A stretch of DNA of 5,567 bases from positions 1 to 5,567 of the forward strand of contig DOBD01000129.1 in assembly GCA_003506275.1 (NCBI GenBank), given 5' to 3'. Position numbers and translations under genes: made by a program. The first letter of the stretch is position 1; each line of letters starts with the position of its first letter. Shown here piece by piece: positions 1 through 4,581 of the stretch. The DNA is from Bacteroidales bacterium (GTDB lineage Bacteria > Bacteroidota > Bacteroidia > Bacteroidales > UBA1402). Below the pieces are notes generated by a model. The model ran no database searches. It saw only the letters and a list, made by a program, of their open reading frames with translations, and was not told where the DNA came from.

Positions 1-1
1 G

Positions 2-412
2 TTCCCCGAATATGAATCCGTTTTTGCACCAGAGGAAGTACCCGCCGCGCCATTGAAAAACCATCACCAAGGACTGAATTGGGAGCAGTTGGATAAGGCG
101 GTGGCCAACTGGGAGGCCGGTGATTCCTATCTGGTGTCGGGTTTGACCATCGAAGACGTGGCCACTCAATTACACACAAACAGGACGTACCTTTCCGGGT
201 ACGTCAACCAACAAAAAGGGGTTTCATTCAAAGAATGGGTGACCAGCTTGCGGATAGAGAGAGCTAAAAAACTCCTGATCGAACAGCCCTCTGTCCCCGT
301 CAGTCAGATTGGCGTCCTGGTGGGTTTACCCGATAAAAGCAATTTCGGACGTCAGTTCACCAAAGTAACCGGCTTGAGCCCTCTACAGTGGCGAAACCAA
401 CAATTGGCATAA
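2..412 (+). CDS. AraC-family transcriptional regulator, C-terminal DNA-binding domain (5' end cut by window)
   Basis: The frame is open from the first bases of the window to a TAA at 410-412, giving 136 visible residues; the gene starts upstream. A TTG at position 53 could be read as a start, but the reading continues smoothly upstream, so truncation is preferred. The visible part is an AraC/HTH_18 domain with two helix-turn-helix units. The first is at about residues 49-70 (TIEDVATQLHTNRTYLSGYV) and the second at about 98-121, followed by the family-typical GLSPLQWR near the C-terminus. The linker RIERAKKLL (84-92) is also typical. In Bacteroidota, similar tails with an acidic, proline-containing linker before the HTH (here EEVPAAP) are often attached to an N-terminal multi-helix membrane sensor, but that part is not visible, so a membrane sensor is inference. 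Target genes are unknown. The next operon on the same strand is one candidate, but a terminator separates them. Confidence 0.9.
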   Translation, partial: FPEYESVFAPEEVPAAPLKNHHQGLNWEQLDKAVANWEAGDSYLVSGLTIEDVATQLHTNRTYLSGYVNQQKGVSFKEWVTSLRIERAKKLLIEQPSVPVSQIGVLVGLPDKSNFGRQFTKVTGLSPLQWRNQQLA

Positions 413-467
413 ATTCCCCCTATTTATTCACCTACGTGTAAATAGCACACTAATAATTGTTGATTTG

Positions 468-480
468 CCACAATTTGTGG
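468..480. promoter_or_regulatory. Perfect 13-bp odd-centred dyad, possible operator
   Basis: CCACAA-T-TTGTGG reads the same on both strands apart from the central base. With only 6-bp arms and one central base it would form only a poor RNA hairpin (CCAC/GTGG around a 5-base loop), so a protein-binding site is the more natural reading. No regulator family can be assigned to it. The core ATTTGTG recurs at 550-556 inside a second dyad. Confidence 0.3.
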
Positions 481-485
481 TTTTA

Positions 486-526
486 CCGTACATACTTTTT
501 GCTGTTTTGACCACCCACATGTACGG
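486..526. repeat. Spaced 8-bp perfect inverted repeat
   Basis: CCGTACAT (486-493) is the exact reverse complement of ATGTACGG (519-526), with 25 bases between. A related TGTACCG lies shortly downstream at 541-547. The arms could form a stem in a transcript, or two half-sites about three helical turns apart could be bound by a dimeric or looped regulator. The sequence does not tell which. Confidence 0.35.
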
Positions 527-534
527 CCTTCCGC

Positions 535-542
535 TACATTTG
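535..542 (+). promoter_or_regulatory. Isolated Bacteroides-type -7 box (TACATTTG)
   Basis: TACATTTG matches the Bacteroides -7 consensus TANNTTTG exactly. The partner -33 TTTG is not at the usual 19-21 base spacing: the nearest is at 506-509, giving a 25-base spacer. The match could therefore be chance. If active, it would start a transcript near 547-550 that runs into the terminator at 617-660, so it would not be the main promoter of the transporter operon. Confidence 0.25.
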
Positions 543-550
543 TACCGTGA

Positions 551-561
551 TTTGTGACAAA
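551..561. promoter_or_regulatory. Perfect 11-bp odd-centred dyad (TTTGTGACAAA)
   Basis: TTTGT-G-ACAAA is symmetric around the central base and shares the core ATTTGTG with the dyad at 468-480. It overlaps the 5' arm of the next hairpin. It does not fit a CRP site, because no TCACA half is present at the right distance. It could be an operator half-site pair, but function is unassigned. Confidence 0.25.
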
Positions 562-579
562 CAGGATCATGCCTGTTTT
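559..579 (+). terminator. Short stem-loop followed by a T run, possible weak terminator
   Basis: AAACAGG (559-565) pairs perfectly with CCTGTTT (572-578) around the 6-base loop ATCATG, and the run of T extends to 579 before GG. Stem and loop size suit an intrinsic terminator, but the T run is short, so termination would be weak. It could also be the first stem of a structured RNA that ends at the stronger terminator downstream. Confidence 0.35.
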
Positions 580-616
580 GGAGAAGTGTGAGAAGCATAA
601 ATCATTTGGAGTGGAT

Positions 617-660
617 AACCCGACCTTTTTTGCTGCTTGTCAGTATAAGGCCGGGTTTTT
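617..660 (+). terminator. Intrinsic (Rho-independent) terminator
   Basis: AACCCG (617-622) pairs with CGGGTT (652-657) and CCTT (624-627) with AAGG (647-650), making ten pairs with a single A/C mismatch in the stem and a 19-base loop. The 3' arm runs into TTTTT (656-660). It would end any transcript coming from the regulator or from a start within the gap, and so insulate the transporter operon, whose promoter lies just downstream. Confidence 0.8.
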
Positions 661-672
661 CATACATACATA

Positions 673-703
673 TTTATACTGATGCGGTTTTTTTGTATGT
701 TTG
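673..703 (+). promoter_or_regulatory. Bacteroides-type promoter for the transporter-asparaginase operon
   Basis: TATGTTTG at 696-703 is a perfect -7 box (consensus TANNTTTG). TTTA at 673-676 stands exactly 19 bases upstream, where the -33 TTTG is expected, with one mismatch. The predicted start is near 708-712, leaving a leader of about 30 bases that is A-rich (eight A at 713-720) and has no Shine-Dalgarno motif, as is usual in Bacteroidota. Position just after the terminator and before the first gene supports it. Confidence 0.6.
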
Positions 704-738
704 TGCGTCGATAAAAAAAACACTCAAATAATACCTGT

Positions 739-2427
739 ATGTTTAACGGTCAACCAAAAGGTTTATTCATCACAGCGCTGGCAAATCTAGGAGAGCGCTT
801 CGGCTATTACACCATGATTGCCATTTTTGTCTTGTTTCTTCAGGCAAAATACGGATACTCCGAGGCAGACGCCGGCCAGATTTATGCCAATTTCCTGCTG
901 TTTGTCTACTTCCTTCCCCTCTTCGGTGGTATCATTGCCGATAAATGGTTGGGATACCGGAGAGCCGCCACTCTGGGCATCATCATCATGTTCGTGGGCT
1001 ACTTGCTACTGGCATTTCCTTCCCTGGTGGGTGGCAAGGAAATCATCGCGGTCTATACGGCGTTGGGGGTGATTGCGTTAGGCACAGGTCTTTTCAAAGG
1101 CAACTTGCAGGCCCTGGTTGGCCGCATGTACGACAACCCGAAGTATGAAAAGAAACGCGACAGCGGTTTCAGCGTGTTCTATATGTTCATCAATGTGGGC
1201 GCCATGTTTGCTCCAACAGCGGCCGAGGCCGTGGTCAATGTGGTCATGAAGGGACAACATCTCTTCTACGATTCCCGCATTCCTGAGTTATTCCATAAAC
1301 TGAACGGTGGCACGCTCAGTTCCTCGGCGCAACAAGATTTCCTGGCCATCGCTCAACAACAGGATGCCACGGTCACCATGGAGGGCCTGCAGCAATTTGG
1401 TCAACAGTATGTCGACGCTTTGGGTGGTGCCTATCAACTTGGTTTCGGTGTAGCTTGTGTGAGCCTTATCGCTTCCTTTCTGATCTTCTTCCTGGGTCGT
1501 AAAACCTACGACATCACGAAAACCAACCAGCATGCCGAAAAACAAACAGCCAACCAGGAAGTGGTCATGTCTCCCAAGGAAACCAAGGAACGCATTTTCG
1601 CCCTCCTTCTGGTGTTTGTAGCTGTTATTTTCTTCTGGATGGCCTTCCATCAAAACGGATTGACCCTCACCTACTTTGCCAGGGACTACACGGCTACCTC
1701 AGTCGACAAATACTCCTACATTTGGTTTGACTTGTTTGCCTTGTTGCCCTTGGCCATCAGTCTGATTTGTTTCTATTATACCGTGAAGAAATACCCGGCC
1801 ACCAGCAAAAATACTGATCGGAAACGGATGTTTTATGGGATAGGAACCGTGGTCGCTGGTGCGCTGGCCTACCTCAGAATCAGTGGCTTTGAGACCTCCA
1901 ATCCCTTTACTCCACAGTTGTTCCAACATTTTAATCCCTTCTTCATTGTCGTACTGACACCATTGGCCGTCACCTTCTTCAACAAACTGGCGTTGAAAGG
2001 CAAGGAGCCAACGGCTCCGCGGAAGATCGCCTACGGTATGCTGATAGCCGGTGTTGCCTATTTGCTGATGACCTGGGGATCCGTTGGACTGCTCAGTCCC
2101 ATGGACAGGGGCGACGTGGTGGATTACACCAGGGTGACGCCTTACTGGCTCATCTCTACCTACTTCGTGTTGACCATTGCCGAATTGTTCATCAGCCCGA
2201 TGGGGATTTCCTTTGTTTCCAAAGTGGCACCGCCCAAACTTAAGGGATTGATGCAGGGTGGCTGGTTTGCCGCCACCGCCATCGGTAACTTCCTGATACA
2301 GGTCGGTTCTCACTTCTGGAGCCGGGTACCTCTGTGGTCCTTGTGGCTTATCTTCGTTGTCTGCTGCCTGTTGTCGGCCTTGTTCATAGCCTCCATCATG
2401 AAGCGGCTGGAAAAGGTCGCCAGATAA
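739..2427 (+). CDS. Proton-dependent oligopeptide transporter (POT/PTR2 family, MFS fold)
   Basis: 562 residues, inner membrane, predicted to import di- or tripeptides with protons. The start is the ATG after an A-rich leader. POT signatures are clear: ERFGYY at 19-24 in helix 1; GTGLFKGN at 115-122, whose Lys120 matches the proton-coupling lysine of helix 4; FYMFINVGAMF at 147-157 (PTR2 signature 2); and AELFISPMG at 481-489 with Glu482 in helix 10. Oddities: the ExxER motif reads NLGER (Asn16 for the first Glu), and helix 7 has FHQNG (303-307), with His304 where many homologues have Glu or Asp. A periplasmic loop of about 65 residues (164-228) lies between helices 5 and 6. Two extra hydrophobic segments (about 326-347 and 364-381) lie between helices 7 and 8, giving 14 membrane spans. 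I believe these variants mark a Bacteroidota subfamily; the substrate is therefore less certain than the family. First gene of an operon with the asparaginase 7 bases downstream. Confidence 0.92.
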   Translation: MFNGQPKGLFITALANLGERFGYYTMIAIFVLFLQAKYGYSEADAGQIYANFLLFVYFLPLFGGIIADKWLGYRRAATLGIIIMFVGYLLLAFPSLVGGKEIIAVYTALGVIALGTGLFKGNLQALVGRMYDNPKYEKKRDSGFSVFYMFINVGAMFAPTAAEAVVNVVMKGQHLFYDSRIPELFHKLNGGTLSSSAQQDFLAIAQQQDATVTMEGLQQFGQQYVDALGGAYQLGFGVACVSLIASFLIFFLGRKTYDITKTNQHAEKQTANQEVVMSPKETKERIFALLLVFVAVIFFWMAFHQNGLTLTYFARDYTATSVDKYSYIWFDLFALLPLAISLICFYYTVKKYPATSKNTDRKRMFYGIGTVVAGALAYLRISGFETSNPFTPQLFQHFNPFFIVVLTPLAVTFFNKLALKGKEPTAPRKIAYGMLIAGVAYLLMTWGSVGLLSPMDRGDVVDYTRVTPYWLISTYFVLTIAELFISPMGISFVSKVAPPKLKGLMQGGWFAATAIGNFLIQVGSHFWSRVPLWSLWLIFVVCCLLSALFIASIMKRLEKVAR

Positions 2428-2434
2428 ACCAACC

Positions 2435-3475
2435 ATGACAGACAACAATACCGCCTCCATCTTGTTGCTCTGCACCGGGGGGACCATTTCCATGTCGGTC
2501 GACGCCGGCACGGGAGCGCTCTCCCCCTTTCGTTTCGATCTACTTACGATTCAGCTGCCCGAACTCAAGAAGTTTAATTTCAAGATTGATTTCGTACTGT
2601 TTGATCCCTTGCTGGATTCTTCCGAGGTTGGTCCAACTGAATGGGTACGCATGGCCGAGATCATCTACGAAGCCTACGACAGGTACGACGGCTTTGTCGT
2701 TTTACATGGCACGGACACCATGGCCTACTCGGCTTCTGCTCTCAGTTTTCTGTTGCAAAACCTCAACAAGCCGGTGGTTTTCACCGGCTCCCAACTGCCC
2801 ATAGGCATGGTGCGGACAGACGGCAAGGAAAACCTGATTACTGCCATTGAGATTGCAGCCAGCAAAGACCATGAACTCCCTATCGTACCTGAGGTCTGTA
2901 TTTTTTTTGAAAGCACCCTTTGGCGGGGTAATCGAACCACTAAAAAGAACGCCGAATTGTTCAATGCCTTTGGTTCGTACAACTACCCACCCTTGGCTAC
3001 GGCAGGGGTACACATTCGGTATAACAGAACGGTCATCCATACTGATCATGTAATAGAGCCACTTATCCTTCACCGATTGCTGGACGCCAACATTGCCATA
3101 CTCAAACTGTTTCCTGGCATTACACAGGGCTATGTCCAAGCCGTTTTTGACACCCCTGGCTTGAGAGCCGTGGTGCTGGAGAGCTTCGGTGCAGGCAACG
3201 CCCCTTCTGTCGGTTGGCTGATCAAGGTCCTGGAGGAAGCGGCTGCCAAAGGCATCGTGGTGGTCAACATCACTCAATGCAATACCGGCAGCGTGGAAAT
3301 GGGTCGCTACAAAACCAGTGTCCACTTACTGGATGCCGGCGTCATCAGTGGGTACGACATCACGACCGAATCGGCCGTTACCAAGTTGATGTTTTTATTG
3401 GGGCATTACCAGGATCCGGCTGTTGTGCGCAGGGAATTTGGTCGTTCCTACTGTGGAGAAATGACGGTAGAATAA
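2435..3475 (+). CDS. ansA: Type I (cytoplasmic) L-asparaginase
   Basis: 346 residues without a signal peptide; hydrolyses L-asparagine to L-aspartate and ammonia. Both catalytic signatures are intact: LLCTGGTIS (11-19), with Thr14 as the likely nucleophile, and VLHGTDTMAY (89-98), with Thr93-Asp94 of the second triad; RGNRTTK (164-170) supplies Lys170. The order and spacing match E. coli AnsA (EcAI) rather than the periplasmic type II enzyme. Cys282 in TQCNTG (280-285) corresponds to a cysteine reported in the allosteric asparagine site of E. coli AnsA, so allosteric control is possible. Length is normal for the family. The ATG lies 7 bases after the transporter stop and has no Shine-Dalgarno motif, consistent with translational coupling or shared transcription. 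The pairing with a peptide importer suggests use of peptide-derived asparagine (inference). Some family members also accept glutamine; specificity cannot be read from the sequence. Confidence 0.93.
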   Translation: MTDNNTASILLLCTGGTISMSVDAGTGALSPFRFDLLTIQLPELKKFNFKIDFVLFDPLLDSSEVGPTEWVRMAEIIYEAYDRYDGFVVLHGTDTMAYSASALSFLLQNLNKPVVFTGSQLPIGMVRTDGKENLITAIEIAASKDHELPIVPEVCIFFESTLWRGNRTTKKNAELFNAFGSYNYPPLATAGVHIRYNRTVIHTDHVIEPLILHRLLDANIAILKLFPGITQGYVQAVFDTPGLRAVVLESFGAGNAPSVGWLIKVLEEAAAKGIVVVNITQCNTGSVEMGRYKTSVHLLDAGVISGYDITTESAVTKLMFLLGHYQDPAVVRREFGRSYCGEMTVE

Positions 3476-3481
3476 CCGTCA
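3462..3481. terminator. Stem-loop over the asparaginase stop codon, possible weak bidirectional terminator
   Basis: TGACGGT (3462-3468) pairs perfectly with ACCGTCA (3475-3481) around a 6-base loop. The stem includes the last codons and the stop of the asparaginase and sits between two converging genes (gap 3476-3512). Neither side has a good T run: the plus side continues CGGTACGATTCTTCTT and the minus side ATTTCTCC. A competing short dyad, ACCGT-C-ACGGT (3475-3485), overlaps it. It is the only terminator-like structure seen in the convergent junction. Confidence 0.35.
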
Positions 3482-3512
3482 CGGTACGATTCTTCTTGTA
3501 ACAGTTAAGCCA

Positions 3513-4496
3513 TCAACCTTCGATATAGGTTTCCAACAACAGGCAACGGCCTGCAGTGCCGAGTTCCAGCTGGTTGATGGCCGCAGGAACCAACAGTGTC
3601 TGTCCTTGACGAATGGGGCGCTTTTCCTGACCGTCAAAACAAAGCCATCCCTCACCTTCCAGGCACAACAAGACAACAAAACTCCCCAATGACACATACG
3701 AACGATGCATTGAACGGCCTTCCAAATGAAGACGGTTGGTCGTAAAATAGGGGCCTTTGATCAAGGGTGCGACCCGATTGATTACATCGGGGTAGTTTGT
3801 CCGCCAGGATGGGTACAGGGTGTAATCGATGGCCTCTTTGGCCCATTCCGTGTGCAGTTCCCTGGTTTTCCCTTGGGCGTCCCTGCGGTTATAGTCGTAG
3901 ATACGGTAAGTAATGTCTGACGATTGCTGAATCTCAGCCAGCAGAATACCGGCACCGATGGCATGCACCCTTCCGGCCGGCAGGTAAAACACATCCCCGG
4001 GTTGAACGTCATGGTAACACAGCACCTCCTCGATGCTGTTGTCTGCGATGCGTTGTTCGTACTCCTCGGGAGTAATGCGTGTTGAAAACCCCGAGACCAG
4101 CTTGGCGCCAGGTTGAGCAGCGATAACGTACCACAACTCCGATTTTCCAAACGATTGGTGACGGCTGGCAGCCAACACATCGTCAGGATGCACCTGAATG
4201 GAAAGATCGGCGGCAGCATCGATGAATTTTACCAGGAGAGGAAATGTCAATCCGTATTTCTCGTATACGGATTGCCCTACCAATCCAACGGGATCAGCGG
4301 CCAAGAGGTCAGTCAGTGTGCGACCGGCCAAAGGCCCCTCAGAAACGACGGAAACAGACCCGGGAACAGCTGAAACTTCCCAACTCTCGCCCACACCTTC
4401 CAACTCGACATCCATGCTCTTGTAGGATGACAGGCCCTTGCCGCCCCAAATGACGGTCTTGAAAACAGGCTCAAAACACAGCGGGTACCAATGCAT
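3513..4496 (-). CDS. manA: Mannose-6-phosphate isomerase, class I (phosphomannose isomerase)
   Basis: 327 residues; a cytoplasmic zinc enzyme that interconverts fructose-6-phosphate and mannose-6-phosphate, feeding GDP-mannose and mannosylated glycan synthesis or mannose use. The cupin metal site is complete: Gln101 and His103 in SIQVHPDD (99-106), Glu120 in GKSELWYV (117-124) and His178 in YLPAGRVHAIGAG (171-183). The YRIYDYNR segment (197-204) carries the conserved active-site arginine region. The N-terminus (PVFKTVIWGG, 10-19) and the length match the short bacterial form without an inserted domain. The ATG at 4496 fits the family N-terminus, and no Shine-Dalgarno motif precedes it. It lies 85 bases downstream of the ABC-F gene on the same strand; I see no Bacteroides-type promoter in that gap, so co-transcription is likely but unproven. 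A 10-bp inverted repeat ends one base before the start codon. Confidence 0.95.
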   Translation of the reverse strand: MHWYPLCFEPVFKTVIWGGKGLSSYKSMDVELEGVGESWEVSAVPGSVSVVSEGPLAGRTLTDLLAADPVGLVGQSVYEKYGLTFPLLVKFIDAAADLSIQVHPDDVLAASRHQSFGKSELWYVIAAQPGAKLVSGFSTRITPEEYEQRIADNSIEEVLCYHDVQPGDVFYLPAGRVHAIGAGILLAEIQQSSDITYRIYDYNRRDAQGKTRELHTEWAKEAIDYTLYPSWRTNYPDVINRVAPLIKGPYFTTNRLHLEGRSMHRSYVSLGSFVVLLCLEGEGWLCFDGQEKRPIRQGQTLLVPAAINQLELGTAGRCLLLETYIEG

Positions 4497-4497
4497 T

Positions 4498-4568
4498 GTT
4501 CACTACCATTTCGTGTCCTAAAGGTCAGTGTTTTTTTTGAAACGAGCAAGACATGGTGGGTAGTGAAC
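4498..4568 (-). repeat. Perfect 10-bp inverted repeat between the ABC-F gene and the isomerase gene
   Basis: GTTCACTACC (4498-4507, plus strand) is the exact reverse complement of GGTAGTGAAC (4559-4568), with 51 bases between. In the minus-strand transcript the second arm ends one base before the isomerase AUG, so the stem would hold the ribosome-binding region. A partly competing pairing exists next to it: ACCAT at 4505-4509 can pair with ATGGT at 4553-4557. The spacer contains a run of eight T on the plus strand (4531-4538), that is eight A in the transcript, which may be the only unstructured A-rich stretch in the leader. No T run follows either arm, so it does not look like an ordinary terminator. 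Confidence 0.55.
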
Positions 4569-4581
4569 GTCTCTTCTATCG

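Larger units (their letters stand above)
413..738. other. 326-base intergenic region rich in dyad symmetry
   Basis: There is no convincing protein gene here. The region holds, in order: an AT-rich imperfect hairpin just after the regulator (TATTTA 421-426 pairing with TAAATA 439-444, plus CAC 429-431 with GTG 436-438); an odd-centred dyad (468-480); a spaced 8-bp inverted repeat (486-493 / 519-526); a lone -7-like box (535-542); a second odd-centred dyad (551-561); a short hairpin followed by four T (559-579); a strong intrinsic terminator (617-660); and a promoter (673-703) with an A-rich leader for the transporter operon. The density of symmetry suggests regulatory sites and/or a structured transcript. 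The individual elements are listed separately. Confidence 0.7.

Noticed and set aside
53..55. TTG as the true start of the AraC-family gene
   Set aside because: The frame is open upstream to the window edge, and the residues before it look like a normal linker; a protein with only this domain would be short for the family.
519..557. A 12-codon plus-strand frame (starts MYGLPLHLYRDL)
   Set aside because: Its start lies inside an inverted-repeat arm and nothing supports translation; frames this short occur by chance.
551..571. A CRP-like site (TGTGA half at 553-557)
   Set aside because: The required TCACA half is absent at the correct spacing, and Bacteroidota do not generally follow the E. 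coli CRP consensus.
569..682. A 37-codon plus-strand frame (starts MPVLEKCEKHK) in the gap before the transporter, crossing the terminator stem
   Set aside because: It overlaps the full terminator hairpin, has no recognisable family, no A-rich or other initiation signal just upstream, and its composition follows the stem sequence. A leader peptide controlling the terminator is conceivable, but the transporter has its own promoter downstream.
1699..2511. A 270-codon minus-strand open frame opposite the transporter and the asparaginase start
   Set aside because: It is fully antisense to two well-supported genes. Its translation is rich in Gly, Gln and His without any domain, as expected for a shadow frame.
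2702..3325. A 207-codon minus-strand open frame opposite the asparaginase
   Set aside because: It is antisense to a gene with all catalytic motifs intact and shows no family motif of its own.
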